Positions 1 to 9,016 are shown, counted from the first letter of the stretch. The stretch is 64,000 bases of DNA from Pseudomonas triclosanedens (GCF_026686735.1 NZ_CP113432.1:1550001-1614000); one strand, 5' to 3'. Translations and numbers: made by a program. The notes: generated by a model not told the origin, from the letters alone.

Positions 1-302
1 CGGTGGACGTCAGCCTGCCGGCGATGGCCGCCCAGGCGGGCCTCGAGGAGCGCACCTTCCTCCGCCGCTTCCGTGCGGCCACCGGGCTGAAGCCCACCGA
101 GTACTGCCAGCACCTGCGGGTCGGCAAAGCGCGGGAGTTGCTGGAGTTCACCAACGGCACGGTCGATCGCATCGCCTTCAGCGTCGGCTACCTGGACCCC
201 GGTACCTTCCGCAGCACCTTCCGCAAGATCACCGGAATGGCACCGAGTGACTACCGCAAGCGGTTCGGTGCGCGACAGGTTGAGGTTGCGGCCCGGGGCT
301 GA
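1..302 (+). CDS. AraC/GlxA-family transcriptional regulator, C-terminal part
   Basis: This is the C-terminal DNA-binding half of an AraC-type activator; the gene starts left of the window and about 99 residues are visible. Two helix-turn-helix units can be seen: the first around LPAMAAQAGLEERTFLRRF and the second around IAFSVGYLDPGTFRSTFRK, followed by the family-typical TGMAPSDYRKRF ending. The layout, with a short tail after the second HTH, fits the GlxA subgroup that carries an N-terminal class I amidotransferase-like domain, but that domain lies outside the window, so the subgroup is inferred. The target genes cannot be told from what is visible. Confidence 0.9.
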   Translation, partial: VDVSLPAMAAQAGLEERTFLRRFRAATGLKPTEYCQHLRVGKARELLEFTNGTVDRIAFSVGYLDPGTFRSTFRKITGMAPSDYRKRFGARQVEVAARG

Positions 303-496
303 CCGCCATCGGCGCGTGACGCAGGCACCTGGGGCTGACTCAGGCCGAGATGGCCGAGCGAATCGGCATCAGTCAGTCCGCCCACGCCCAGCAGGAAGCT
401 GCCGTCCGGCCACGCAGGCCCACTCGGGGAAAAGTCGCGAAGGCACTGGGCGTCCATCCTGACCTGCTGGAGCGCCAGGCGCGGACAGAGCGGCGC
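299..496 (+). pseudogene. Decayed XRE-family helix-turn-helix gene
   Basis: The reading frame 299-490 translates to a clear Cro/C1-type HTH (LGLTQAEMAERIGISQSAHA, then a segment ending in AKALGVHPDLL), the pattern of small antitoxin-like or phage-like XRE regulators. There is no usable start codon upstream: the frame is interrupted at 317-319 by TGA exactly where relatives usually have a Trp before the xRxHLGLTQ motif, so a TGG-to-TGA change is likely. The piece overlaps the end of the AraC gene and runs up to the convergent cupin gene. I read it as a remnant. A small functional gene starting at the ATG at 350 is possible but would lack the first HTH helix. Confidence 0.45.
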
Positions 497-865
497 TCAG
501 ATCCATCGATCATTCTCCGCCGTCCGCTCGCCACCGGCGTCACCGGTATTCACCACACCGCGCGGCTCGATCAGCATCAGCTTTACCTCGCGCTCGGCGA
601 ACGGCTTGTGCTCGACGCCGCGCGGCACCACGTACATCTCGCCGGCGCGCAGGGTTACCGGGCCGTCGCGGAAGTCGATGCGCAATTCACCCTCCAGCAC
701 GATGAAGGTTTCGTCGGTATCGGCATGGCTGTGCCAGACGAAGTCGCCGTCGAGTTTCACCACCTTGAACTGGTAGTCGTTCATCTCCGCGATCACCCGC
801 GGTTGCCAGGCTTCGTCGAGGCGGGCCAGCTTTTCCTGCAGGTTGATCGGTTGGCGTTGTGTCAT
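497..865 (-). CDS. Cupin-domain protein
   Basis: A 122-residue single-domain cupin. The metal-binding motif is visible as H45, H47 and E52 ([11 protein letters not shown]), with the second cupin motif H86 in PRGVEHKP, giving the usual three-His, one-Glu metal site. Start chosen at 865 because GAGGAG lies 7 bases upstream; the open frame extends much further on this strand but only as the mirror of the methyltransferase gene. Small cupins of this type are annotated as mannose-6-phosphate-isomerase-like or dioxygenase-like proteins; the substrate cannot be told. It stands alone, divergent from the downstream methyltransferase. Confidence 0.85.
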   Translation of the reverse strand: MTQRQPINLQEKLARLDEAWQPRVIAEMNDYQFKVVKLDGDFVWHSHADTDETFIVLEGELRIDFRDGPVTLRAGEMYVVPRGVEHKPFAEREVKLMLIEPRGVVNTGDAGGERTAENDRWI

Positions 866-1030
866 GCGGGTTCTCCTCATCGGCTGTTGCTCGCAGGTTA
901 GGGGCTGCGACCGTGCCGGTCTTGCAGGAAATTGCGCTTGCATGGACGGACATTGATCTCCCTGGGTTGTCGCTCGTGCCGTTGGCTCCGACAATCGACC
1001 CTTCGCACTGAGGAAAGGGAGGTGCCACTC

Positions 1031-1759
1031 ATGGCGCAGAACATCTACGACAACCCCGACTTCTTCGCCGGCTACGCGCAACTGCCGCGCTCGCTGCATG
1101 GCCTGGACGGCGCGCCGGAGTGGGCATCGCTGCGCGCGCTGCTGCCGCCTCTGGAGGGCCTGGACGTAGTGGACCTGGGCTGCGGCTACGGCTGGTTCTG
1201 CCGTTACGCGGCGCAACAGGGCGCCCGCGCAGTGAGTGGGCTGGACGTCTCGCAGAAGATGCTTGAGCGCGCGCGGCAGACCACCGGGGCGGCACAGGTG
1301 AGCTACTTCCACGCCGACCTCGACCAGCTCGACCTGCCCACAGCGGCCTTCGACCTGGCCTACAGCTCGCTGACACTGCATTACCTCCGGGACCTGCCGC
1401 GTTTCTTCCGCAACGTGCACGACTCGCTGCGCCCCGGCGGCAGCCTGGTGTTTTCCATCGAGCACCCCATCTACATGGCCTCGCTCAAGCCCGGCTGGAT
1501 AGTCGATGCCGACGGCCGGCGCTGCTGGCCGGTGGACCACTACCAGGAAGAAGGCGAGCGCCGCACCGACTGGCTGGCTACCGACGTGCTCAAGTACCAC
1601 CGCACCCTCGGCAGCGTACTCAACGCGCTGCTGGGCGCCGGCCTGAGCCTGCGTCATGTGGAGGATTGGGGGCCGAGCGCCTCGCAGGTGCAGGCCGACC
1701 CGGCGCTGGCCGAGGAGCGCGAGCGGCCGATGCTGCTGCTGGTCGCCGCGCAGCGCTGA
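1031..1759 (+). CDS. Class I SAM-dependent methyltransferase
   Basis: A 242-residue methyltransferase. SAM-binding motif I is DLGCGYG at residues 48-54, the acidic ribose-binding residue follows in GLDVSQKML, and the post-motif region [15 protein letters not shown] matches the type 11 methyltransferase fold. Start at 1031 is preceded by GAGGAAAGGGAGG. The substrate is unknown; similar enzymes act on small molecules. It is probably monocistronic or co-transcribed with the VOC gene 60 bases downstream. Confidence 0.87.
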   Translation: MAQNIYDNPDFFAGYAQLPRSLHGLDGAPEWASLRALLPPLEGLDVVDLGCGYGWFCRYAAQQGARAVSGLDVSQKMLERARQTTGAAQVSYFHADLDQLDLPTAAFDLAYSSLTLHYLRDLPRFFRNVHDSLRPGGSLVFSIEHPIYMASLKPGWIVDADGRRCWPVDHYQEEGERRTDWLATDVLKYHRTLGSVLNALLGAGLSLRHVEDWGPSASQVQADPALAEERERPMLLLVAAQR

Positions 1760-1819
1760 GCGGCCGGGCGTGGCTGGCTATGCTGGAAGCATCGCTGCCG
1801 TTCCGTGCCGGAGATCGCC

Positions 1820-2248
1820 ATGCCCACGCCCGTTGCCGCTGTCCGCCCCAGCATCATTCCCTGTCTGCGCTACCGCGATGCGCCCCGTGCCATCGACTGG
1901 CTGTGCGCTACCTTCGGCTTCCAGCGGCAACTGGTGGTGGCCGACGAGCATGGCGGCATCGCCCATGCGCAGCTTGTGCTGGAGGATGGCAGCGGGCTGG
2001 TGATGCTCGGCTCGCTGCATGACAACGAATACGGCCGCCTGATGCGCCAGCCCGACGAGGTTGGCGGCTGCACCCAGAGCATCTACGTGGTGGTGAAGGA
2101 TGCCGAGGTGCTGTACCGCGCGGCGGTGGCTGGTGGCGCCCAGATCGTCATCGACATCAAGGACGAGGACTACGGCGGCCAGGGTTTCACCTGTCGTGAC
2201 CCGGAAGGCCATATCTGGAGCTTCGGCACCTACGACCCCTGGCACTGA
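1820..2248 (+). CDS. VOC (glyoxalase/bleomycin-resistance) family protein
   Basis: A 142-residue vicinal-oxygen-chelate fold protein. The N-terminal half has SIIPCLRYRDAPRAIDWLC and the C-terminal half ends in GFTCRDPEGHIWSFGTYDPW, the hallmark of PhnB/glyoxalase-like VOC proteins. The start at 1820 is preferred over an in-frame ATG at 1805 because GGAGA sits just upstream of it. Such proteins are either metal-dependent enzymes or ligand binders; nothing nearby indicates the substrate. Confidence 0.85.
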   Translation: MPTPVAAVRPSIIPCLRYRDAPRAIDWLCATFGFQRQLVVADEHGGIAHAQLVLEDGSGLVMLGSLHDNEYGRLMRQPDEVGGCTQSIYVVVKDAEVLYRAAVAGGAQIVIDIKDEDYGGQGFTCRDPEGHIWSFGTYDPWH

Positions 2249-2364
2249 CAGGTTTCGAAACACATCCGTAGCCGGCGCGCCAAGGGTGCCGCCCGCCCTC
2301 GGCCTGCCCGGCGGCAAGCCGCGACCTTGACGCTTTCCCGCCCCGAGTGTTCATATTTCCGACG

Positions 2365-2545
2365 TTTCAGGTGCCCTACGCCGCCGTGCGCAGGGTGAAA
2401 CGGGAAGCCGGTGCGTCGCCCTCGTGCGATCAGTCCGGCGCTGCCCCCGCAACGGTAAGCGAGCGGAGCATCCATCGAGCCACTGTGCCACGGCATGGGA
2501 AGGCGGATGCCCCAGGACCCTCGCAAGCCCGGAGACCGGCCCGGA
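2365..2545 (+). promoter_or_regulatory. Cobalamin (adenosylcobalamin) riboswitch
   Basis: The leader carries the ordered conserved elements of the B12 riboswitch: the GGTGCCC start near 2370, GCAGGGTGAAACGGGAAGCCGGTG at 2390-2413, the invariant AGTCCGGCGCTGCCCCCGCAACGGTAA core at 2432-2458 and the B12-box region with CACTGTG...GGGAAGGC at 2481-2504, closing with AGCCCGGAGACCGGCC at 2526-2541. It lies directly upstream of the TonB receptor and should shut off the uptake operon when cobalamin is plentiful. The rest of the 404-base gap (2249-2652) holds the spacer and expression platform. Confidence 0.95.
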
Positions 2546-2652
2546 ACGAGTTTGGCAAACCCGCGGTGGGCGGGCGTGAGCCGGTTCCCGGGGCACGCTC
2601 GTTCCGGGTGTCGCTGCGCCGCCTGCGAAATATCCATTTCGAGGCGATCACC

Positions 2653-4614
2653 TTGCACTTCCCTTTCCCCGATTCCCTGCGCGCTTCGCGCTGGACTCCT
2701 TCGTTATCCCTGGCCTGCCTGTGCCTCAGCCCCGCGCTGGACGCGGCGCCGCTGAGCCTTGCCGACGAGATCGTCAGCGCGCCTTCGGTGGAGTCCACCA
2801 CCGTCGCCGACATGGCGCTCTACGGCAGCAAGCTGGAGGTCGTCGATCGCCAGCAGATCGAGCGCGCCGGCCCCAGCGCCGACATCACCCGCGTCCTGCA
2901 GATGTACGTGCCAGGGCTCTTCGTGGTGCCGAAGAACGGCCCGTTCGACTACGGCACCTACTCGCTGCTCGGCGGGCGCAACGACGACACGCTGATCCTG
3001 CTGGACGGTGTGCGCCTGAACAATCGCCTGTACGGCGGCATCTACCTCGACACCCTGCCGACCACCGCGGTGGAACGCATCGAAGTGCTCAAGGGTGGCC
3101 AGGGCCTGCTGTTCGGCACCCAGGCTGTATCCGGGGTGATCAACATCGTCACCCGCAGCGCGCACAGCCGCCAGACCGCCGGCGAGGTGAACCTCGGCCT
3201 GGACACCTTCAAGGGCCGCAGCGGCGACACCCGCGTGGAGAAAGTCGTGCAGAACGGCCTGGGCGACCTCGGCCTGATGGCCTACGTCAGCCATAACCGC
3301 TCCGATGGCTACCAGCCGTTCCGCGACCGCGACATGACCGACACGGTCAGCGACAAGCGCCGCTCCTACAACGTCAACGTGTTCGGCGGCAAGGCCGTCC
3401 AGGCTCTTGGCGACGCCTCGCGCCTGGAGCTGTTCTACCAGTACGCCGACGCTGACCTGGACTTCGCCCGTCCGACGTCCAACCGCCATACCACCAACGA
3501 CCGTGTCCAGCAGATCGCCACCGCCACCTTCCAGCAGAGCCTGGGCGAGGACTTCAGCTGGTTCGCCAAGACCCACATCAACGACTGGGATACCCGCTAT
3601 ACCCGCGTCTACAACCTCGAAGGTGGCGGCACCCGGACGCTCAACCACAACGACTACTGGGGCTTCACCGACTGGGGTGCGCAACTGGAGGGCAAGGCTC
3701 GTCTGGCTGGCGGCCACGAGTTGGTCTTCGGCAACGACAACCAGTGGTACAAGGGCCAGGACGATGTGCTGATCATCGACAACGACAAGGCCGAATCCCA
3801 CGCGCTGTACGCCCAGTTGCGCCCACGCATCGACGCGCTGCCGGACTGGCATCCGAGCCTGGGCGTGCGTCGCGAGGAGATGTCCGGCGGCGAGGGCGCC
3901 ACCGTGTGGATGCTCACCTCGCTCTATGACCTCAGCGAGCGGCTCAAGCTGCGCGGCCAGTTCGGTACCGCGTTCAAGCTGCCCACCGCCGAGCAACTGT
4001 TCGTCAACGAACCGGGCGACGAGATGGGCAACCGCGACCTCAAGCCCGAGCGCAGCCGCAACGCCGAGCTGGGCCTGGACTACACCGGTTCGCTGTTCGA
4101 CCAGCCGTGGAGCGGCAGCATGACGCTGTTCCGCCGCGAGATCACCGACCTCATCACCCTGGCTGGCGATCAGTGGGTGAACGGTAATGGTGAGATCGAG
4201 GTGCGCGGCGTGGAGGCCAACGGCCAGTGGCAGTTCGGCCGCAACTGGCAGGTTTCGGCGGACGCCACGCGCAACCTGGTGGATAGCCGCGACGGCGTGA
4301 CGGTGAACAACGTCCCGCATTTCTTCGCGCGGGTTCGCCTGGGCTATCAGGACGACCTCTGGGGCGTTGGAGTGGCGTCGCGCTATGTCGGCTCGATGAT
4401 GAGCGCGCAGGGCGACGACTATGGCCACTATGCCGTGCTCGATGGCGATGCCTTCCGCTATCTCGATGGCGCCCATCAGCATCGCCTGAGCCTGCTGCTG
4501 GAGAACCTGCTCGACCGCGACTACGCCACAGGCCGTACCTCCAACGGTCTGCGCCAGGTCGATTATCTGGGCCGCCCGCGCACCGCCGAGCTGCGCTACA
4601 CCTTCACCTTCTGA
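2653..4614 (+). CDS. btuB: TonB-dependent outer-membrane cobalamin/corrinoid receptor
   Basis: A 653-residue TonB-dependent receptor. After a signal peptide (basic RASR, then a hydrophobic core ending near LDAAP) comes the plug domain with ITRVLQMYVPGLFV, LLDGVRLNN and VERIEVLKGGQGLLFGTQAV, then the 22-strand barrel ending in aromatic ELRYTFTF. I place the start at the TTG at 2653, after GAGGCG, because longer in-frame starts fall inside the riboswitch. Riboswitch control and the downstream binding protein identify the substrate as cobalamin or a related corrinoid; this is inference, as sequence alone does not fix BtuB specificity. E. coli BtuB is slightly shorter (about 614 residues). Confidence 0.88.
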   Translation: MHFPFPDSLRASRWTPSLSLACLCLSPALDAAPLSLADEIVSAPSVESTTVADMALYGSKLEVVDRQQIERAGPSADITRVLQMYVPGLFVVPKNGPFDYGTYSLLGGRNDDTLILLDGVRLNNRLYGGIYLDTLPTTAVERIEVLKGGQGLLFGTQAVSGVINIVTRSAHSRQTAGEVNLGLDTFKGRSGDTRVEKVVQNGLGDLGLMAYVSHNRSDGYQPFRDRDMTDTVSDKRRSYNVNVFGGKAVQALGDASRLELFYQYADADLDFARPTSNRHTTNDRVQQIATATFQQSLGEDFSWFAKTHINDWDTRYTRVYNLEGGGTRTLNHNDYWGFTDWGAQLEGKARLAGGHELVFGNDNQWYKGQDDVLIIDNDKAESHALYAQLRPRIDALPDWHPSLGVRREEMSGGEGATVWMLTSLYDLSERLKLRGQFGTAFKLPTAEQLFVNEPGDEMGNRDLKPERSRNAELGLDYTGSLFDQPWSGSMTLFRREITDLITLAGDQWVNGNGEIEVRGVEANGQWQFGRNWQVSADATRNLVDSRDGVTVNNVPHFFARVRLGYQDDLWGVGVASRYVGSMMSAQGDDYGHYAVLDGDAFRYLDGAHQHRLSLLLENLLDRDYATGRTSNGLRQVDYLGRPRTAELRYTFTF

Positions 4615-4624
4615 GGCGCGAAAC

Positions 4625-5323
4625 ATGACGATCCTGCTGGTCGGTCCGTTGCACGGCATCCAGGGCGAGCGCCTGCATCGCGATGTGGCATCCCGGCTCG
4701 CCAGGCCTGTCGAGCGCATCGACACCAGCGATGGTTTCGACGGGCTGTGGGCGCGCATCCGGACATTGCTTGGGGAGCCCCGCGAGCTGCTGCTGGTGGA
4801 CCTCGAACCCACCGCCGACGGTGCCTACCTCGACTGGCTGCGTGCCGAAGTGGCGGCGTTGGCACAGGAGCATCCGCAGGCGCCGCAGGTCACCACCTCG
4901 GCGCTGGGCCGGCGCGGCCTGGACACCGCGGCGGTGCTGGCGGCCATCGATGATCCCGCGCAGCAGGTCGCGTGCCGCGGAGTGGGCGCGGTAGCTGCGC
5001 AGCCGGACTGGTCCGCGCCGCCGCCGCACCGTCATCACCTGTTCCTCTGCACCGGGCCGCGCTGCGTGCGGCGGGGCGCGTTGCCGCTGTGGAAAACCCT
5101 GCGCCGCGAGCTGCAACGCCTGGGCTTGTACGAGAACGCCGGTGGCGCGTTGCTCACTCGCACGGGCTGCCAGTTTCCGTGCAACCGGGGGCCGATTCTC
5201 ACGGTGTATCCGCAGCGCGTCTGGTATGGCGTGCACAGCGACGAGCAGGTCTGCCTGATCGTCCACGAGCACCTGCGCGACGGCGTGCCCGTGGCCGCGC
5301 TGCGTGTGGAGGACGACCAGTGA
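4625..5323 (+). CDS. Thioredoxin-fold (2Fe-2S) ferredoxin-like protein of the B12 uptake operon
   Basis: A 232-residue protein. The C-terminal half resembles thioredoxin-like [2Fe-2S] ferredoxins: C142 and C147 in FLCTGPRC, then C182 and C186 in TGCQFPCNRGP, with the family ending YGVHSDEQV. The first 130 residues have no clear match; the opening TILLVGPLHG and the later LLLVDLEP faintly recall a chelatase-like or CbiX-like fold, but this is weak. It lies 10 bases after the receptor and its stop overlaps the start of the binding protein (GTGA), so all three are one riboswitch-controlled operon. A redox or cofactor-handling step on imported corrinoid, for example reductive removal of the upper ligand, is a reasonable hypothesis but is not shown. 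Confidence 0.8.
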   Translation: MTILLVGPLHGIQGERLHRDVASRLARPVERIDTSDGFDGLWARIRTLLGEPRELLLVDLEPTADGAYLDWLRAEVAALAQEHPQAPQVTTSALGRRGLDTAAVLAAIDDPAQQVACRGVGAVAAQPDWSAPPPHRHHLFLCTGPRCVRRGALPLWKTLRRELQRLGLYENAGGALLTRTGCQFPCNRGPILTVYPQRVWYGVHSDEQVCLIVHEHLRDGVPVAALRVEDDQ

Positions 5324-6243
5324 CGCACATCGTTCGCCTGCTGGCCCTGGCGCTGCTGCTCGGCGGCGGGAACGCTATCGCCGGGGACTATCGAAACTGT
5401 GGCCAGAACTGGCGCATGGCCGCGCCGCCGCAGCGCATCCTCGCCCTCAACCAGCACGCCGCCGACCTGTTGCTGGCGCTGGGCGCCGGGCCACGGCTGA
5501 TTGGCGTCGCTTATCTCGACGACGACGGCATCGCCGTGCGCGACGGGCGCTACCGGGGCGTGCCGCTGGTCGCCCGCAAGTACCCGTCGGCGGAGGCGGT
5601 ATATGCGCTGAGGCCCGATCTGGTGGTGGCGGGCTTCGTCTCGGCTTTCGACTTCGGCAGCCTGTCGCGCGGCGCACTGGCTGGCCGCGGTATCGCCAGC
5701 TATCTGCTGGATGGCGGTTGCCCGGTGCACCGGGATGACCTGTTCGCCGGTGTGGAATCCGACCTGGCCACGCTGGGCGAACTGCTGGGTGAACAGGCAA
5801 CGGCGCAGGCGCTGATCGAGGCCCAGCGCCGCGAACTGGAGAGCGCCGCGCAGATCGCTGTTGGTGCCAGGCCGCTGCGGGTGTTCTACCTCGACAGTTT
5901 CGACAACGATCTGCAAAGCCAGGGTGGCCGGGGCATGGTCAGCCAACTGCTGCGCGCCGCCGGTGCGCGCAACCTGTTCGAGGACGTCGACCTGCGAGGC
6001 TTCACCGCCAACGTCGAGCAATTGCTGGCGCGTGATCCGGATGTGATCCTGCTGGCTGACGCGCTCTGGTCTCCTGCTGCGCAGAAAATCCGCGCGTTAC
6101 GCACCGATCCCGCGCTCTCGCGGCTGCGCGCGGTGCGTGAGGATCGCTTCGTGGCGCTGCCTTTCACCCATCTGTTCCCCGGCGTACACAGCGGCCGGGC
6201 CGTCCGCGAACTGGCGCAGGCGCTGCATGACACGAAACCCTGA
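5320..6243 (+). CDS. btuF: Periplasmic cobalamin-binding protein (BtuF-like)
   Basis: A 307-residue ABC-type substrate-binding protein of the helical-backbone class. An N-terminal signal peptide (VTHIVRLLALALLLGG...AIAG) is followed by the family opening RILALNQHAADLLLALGAG and by LRPDLVVAG, then the second lobe with a long connecting helix (residues about 150-185). It begins at GTG 5320, overlapping the previous stop, with GGAGG at 5308-5312. Its place behind a B12 riboswitch and a TonB receptor makes cobalamin the likely ligand, though heme and siderophore binders share the fold. No permease (BtuC) or ATPase (BtuD) follows, so those must be encoded elsewhere. Confidence 0.82.
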   Translation: MTHIVRLLALALLLGGGNAIAGDYRNCGQNWRMAAPPQRILALNQHAADLLLALGAGPRLIGVAYLDDDGIAVRDGRYRGVPLVARKYPSAEAVYALRPDLVVAGFVSAFDFGSLSRGALAGRGIASYLLDGGCPVHRDDLFAGVESDLATLGELLGEQATAQALIEAQRRELESAAQIAVGARPLRVFYLDSFDNDLQSQGGRGMVSQLLRAAGARNLFEDVDLRGFTANVEQLLARDPDVILLADALWSPAAQKIRALRTDPALSRLRAVREDRFVALPFTHLFPGVHSGRAVRELAQALHDTKP

Positions 6244-6324
6244 GCGCTGCGCTACCATCATCGGTCCGCCGCCTTGATGGCGGCTGGCCCCGTGATCCCC
6301 GAACCCAACGACAAGGAACACGAG

Positions 6325-7149
6325 ATGAATACAGTGGCATTCGCCGATGGCACCCAGGTTCCTGCCATCGGCCAGGGCACCTGGCGCCTGGGCGAGAACC
6401 GCGCCGAGCGTGCGCGGGAAGTGGCGGCGCTGCGCGAGGGCATCGAGCGCGGCCTGACCCTGATCGACACCGCCGAGATGTATGGCGAGGGCGGTTCGGA
6501 AGAGGTGGTCGGCGAGGCCATCGCCGGTCTGCGCGACCAGCTTTTCCTGGTCAGCAAGGTCTACCCGCACAACGCCAGCCGGCGCGGCATTCCCGATGCC
6601 TGCGAGCGCAGCCTCAGACGCCTGCGCACCGACTGCCTGGACCTCTACCTGCTGCACTGGCGCGGCCAGTATCCGCTGGAGGAAACCGTGGAAGCCTTCG
6701 AGCGTCTGCGCGAGGCCGGCAAGATCCGCCGCTGGGGCGTGTCCAACTTCGATCTCGACGACATGCGCGAACTCGGCGAGCCGGCGTGCGCCACCAATCA
6801 GGTGCAGTACAGCCTGGAGGAGCGTGGCATCGAGTGGGACCTGCTGCCCTGGTGCCAGGAGCAGCGCATGCCGCTGATGGCCTACTGCCCGGTGGGACAG
6901 GGCGGCCGCCTGCTGCATCATCCGAGCCTGGTGGAGATCGCCGCCCGCCACAACGCAACGCCCGCGCGCGTGGCGCTGGCCTGGTTGATCCACCAGCCGG
7001 GCGTGATTGCCATTCCCAAAGCCGTAGATCTGCTGCACGTCCGCGACAACGCCGCCGCCCTGGAACTGAGGCTGAGCGCCGAAGACCTGAAAAGCCTCGA
7101 CGCCGCCTTTCCGCCGCCGACCCGCAAGCGGCATCTCGCAGTGGTCTGA
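6325..7149 (+). CDS. Aldo/keto reductase
   Basis: A 274-residue NADPH-dependent aldo/keto reductase of the 2,5-diketo-gluconate reductase / YeaE-like group. The catalytic tetrad is D48, Y53, K78 and H111 ([22 protein letters not shown]), and the cofactor region near the end reads IAIPKA. Start 6325 has AAGGAACACGAG upstream; the earlier in-frame ATG lacks a ribosome site. It stands as a single gene between the B12 operon and the NTF2-like gene. The substrate is not predictable. Confidence 0.92.
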   Translation: MNTVAFADGTQVPAIGQGTWRLGENRAERAREVAALREGIERGLTLIDTAEMYGEGGSEEVVGEAIAGLRDQLFLVSKVYPHNASRRGIPDACERSLRRLRTDCLDLYLLHWRGQYPLEETVEAFERLREAGKIRRWGVSNFDLDDMRELGEPACATNQVQYSLEERGIEWDLLPWCQEQRMPLMAYCPVGQGGRLLHHPSLVEIAARHNATPARVALAWLIHQPGVIAIPKAVDLLHVRDNAAALELRLSAEDLKSLDAAFPPPTRKRHLAVV

Positions 7150-7250
7150 GGCCATTCTGCAGCCCCGGTCGTCGCCGCCAGCGGCGCGGCCGGGGGGCGG
7201 TGCTAGCCTTGCTCGGATGGCCGGGCGCACCGGCAGGGAGGGCAGCACAG

Positions 7251-7622
7251 ATGAGCAACTACACGGCCGACAGCGCCGCCATCAACCGAGTACTCACGGA
7301 CTACGTGGAGGGCATGACGTTCGCCGATGAAGCGCGGTTGCGCCAGGCGTTCCATCCATCCTGCAAGATCATCGGCAACTACCACGGCGAGCTGGAGTGG
7401 GCCTCGCTGGACGACTTCATCGGCGCGATCAAGGCCGAGTCGCCGCCCGCCGAAGGCGCGCCGCCGGTGTGGGAACTCAAGTCGCTGGATATAACCGGCG
7501 ACAGCGCGGTGGCCAAGGTGACGGACGACTTCATGGGCATGCGCTTCACCGACTACCTGTCGCTGCTGCGGGTCGGTTCGCAGTGGGCGATCATCAACAA
7601 GCTCTATTACCTGCACGAGTGA
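7251..7622 (+). CDS. NTF2-like (putative lumazine-binding / SnoaL-type) protein
   Basis: A 123-residue cone-shaped alpha+beta barrel protein of the nuclear transport factor 2 superfamily, recognisable from VLTDYVEGMTFADEARLRQA, the FHPSCKIIGNYHG strand and the final WAIINKLYY strand. The closest subgroup is the putative lumazine-binding family, whose members are small ligand binders or enzymes of unknown substrate. The start follows GGGAGGGCAGCACAG. The methyltransferase gene begins two bases after its stop, so the two are translated together and may act on the same compound. Confidence 0.8.
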   Translation: MSNYTADSAAINRVLTDYVEGMTFADEARLRQAFHPSCKIIGNYHGELEWASLDDFIGAIKAESPPAEGAPPVWELKSLDITGDSAVAKVTDDFMGMRFTDYLSLLRVGSQWAIINKLYYLHE

Positions 7623-7623
7623 C

Positions 7624-8436
7624 GTGGAACGCATCGGCCTGCGTGGTACGCCGGAGACCCTGCTGATCACGCTCTACGCCAAGGCGAAGGAGTGCGAGCT
7701 GGCGGACAGCCTGCTGCACGATCACCTCGCCCGACAGACGCTGGAGCGCATCGATTATGACTTCGAGCGCCTGCACATCGGCCGCGCCGAGCAGGTCGGC
7801 ATCGCACTGCGCGCCAAGCTGTTCGATGACTGGGTGCGCGACTTCCTCGCCCGGCATTCGCAGGCGGTGGTCCTGCAACTGGGGTGCGGGCTGGACAGCC
7901 GAGTGTTCCGCATCGACCCGCCGTCGACGGTGCAGTGGTTCGAGGTCGATTTTCCCGAGGTGATCGCCTTGCGCGAGCGCCTGTACCCCGCTCGGGAGAA
8001 TTGTCACCTGCTGCCGGCTGCGCTGACTGCGCCGGACTGGTGGCGCGCGGTACCGACGGGACGTCCGGTGCTGATCGTCGCCGAGGGTGTGCTGCCCTAC
8101 GTGGAGGCAGGGCAGGTGCCCTGGCTGCTGCGCGCGCTGGTAGCTCATTGCGGCAGTGGCGAGCTGGTCTTCGATGGCTACACGCGCTTCGGTATCCGTC
8201 TGCTGCAGCGCAACCCGATGATCCGCAAGACCGGCGCCATCCTGCGCTGGGGCCTGGATGATCCCGCTGATCTGGTAGCACAGGTGCCCGCGCTGCGTTT
8301 CGTCGAGGCCGTCGCCGCCTACGATCCGGTGCAGATATCGCGGCTGTCGCTGGGCATGCGCCTGATCTACCGGATCACCCTGGCGATTCCGGCGTTGCGC
8401 CGCATGGGGCGGTTGCTGCGCTACCGCTTCGGTTGA
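7624..8436 (+). CDS. Leucine-carboxyl-methyltransferase (LCM/TcmP) family SAM methyltransferase
   Basis: A 270-residue methyltransferase of the LCM/TcmP family: GTPETLLITLYAKAKECEL at the front, then VLQLGCGLDSRVFR (motif I, around residues 81-94), EVDFPEVI and VAEGVLPYV. These enzymes O-methylate carboxyl or hydroxyl groups of small molecules; in polyketide clusters they methylate pathway products. It starts at GTG 7624 immediately after the NTF2-like gene. The substrate is unknown. Confidence 0.85.
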   Translation: MERIGLRGTPETLLITLYAKAKECELADSLLHDHLARQTLERIDYDFERLHIGRAEQVGIALRAKLFDDWVRDFLARHSQAVVLQLGCGLDSRVFRIDPPSTVQWFEVDFPEVIALRERLYPARENCHLLPAALTAPDWWRAVPTGRPVLIVAEGVLPYVEAGQVPWLLRALVAHCGSGELVFDGYTRFGIRLLQRNPMIRKTGAILRWGLDDPADLVAQVPALRFVEAVAAYDPVQISRLSLGMRLIYRITLAIPALRRMGRLLRYRFG

Positions 8437-8509
8437 GGAGCGACGTGGCCGGAGCGGCGGTCGGCTGCTTTACTCATGCGTCTATGAGGATGTTGCGCAG
8501 GAGCTGTGG

Positions 8510-8965
8510 ATGAAACTCGAGCCTCTGATGAGCATGAACGTGAAGGCGAGCGTGCCGGTGGATATCGGCCGGGTGCCGCAGGGGCAGCGGCTGATATCGG
8601 CTGCCGGTGGCGGCACCTTCCAGGGCCGGCGCCTGAGCGGGGATGTGTTGCCGGGCGGCGGTGACTGGATCCTGGTGGACAACGACGGCGGCTGGCACCT
8701 GGAAGTGCGCCTGGTGTTGCGCACCCAGGACGGCGCGCGGATTCTCATGCAGCACAACGGCCTGCTGGTGGCCAATCCGAAGATCATCACCTCGGTCTCC
8801 CGTGGCGAGAGCACCGAGTTCGGCGACACCTATTTCATGATCCAGCCGCGCTTCGAGGTAGGCGATGAACGCTACCGCTGGCTGAACCATCTGCTGGCAG
8901 TGGGGGAAGGGCGCCTGGGGCCTGGCTGGGTCGAGTACAACCTGTACTCGCTGGCCAACGGCTGA
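8510..8965 (+). CDS. DUF3237 family protein
   Basis: A 151-residue protein of the DUF3237 family, recognisable from the layout GRVPQGQRLISAAGGGTFQG near residue 22-41, GGDWILVDNDGG and the C-terminal FMIQPRFEVGDERYRWLN. These are small beta-barrel proteins of unknown function, sometimes encoded next to catabolic genes. Start is preceded by CAGGAGCTG. Nothing in the immediate surroundings narrows the role. Confidence 0.85.
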   Translation: MKLEPLMSMNVKASVPVDIGRVPQGQRLISAAGGGTFQGRRLSGDVLPGGGDWILVDNDGGWHLEVRLVLRTQDGARILMQHNGLLVANPKIITSVSRGESTEFGDTYFMIQPRFEVGDERYRWLNHLLAVGEGRLGPGWVEYNLYSLANG

Positions 8966-9016
8966 GGCCGGCGCCCATGTGAGGGAAGCGGCGCGAATGT
9001 GTCCGCAGCGCCTGCT

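Noticed and set aside
2704..4812. 702-codon open frame on the minus strand across the TonB receptor gene
   Set aside because: It mirrors the receptor's codons (Val/Ala/His/Gln-rich, no domain). Such antisense frames are common in GC-rich DNA.
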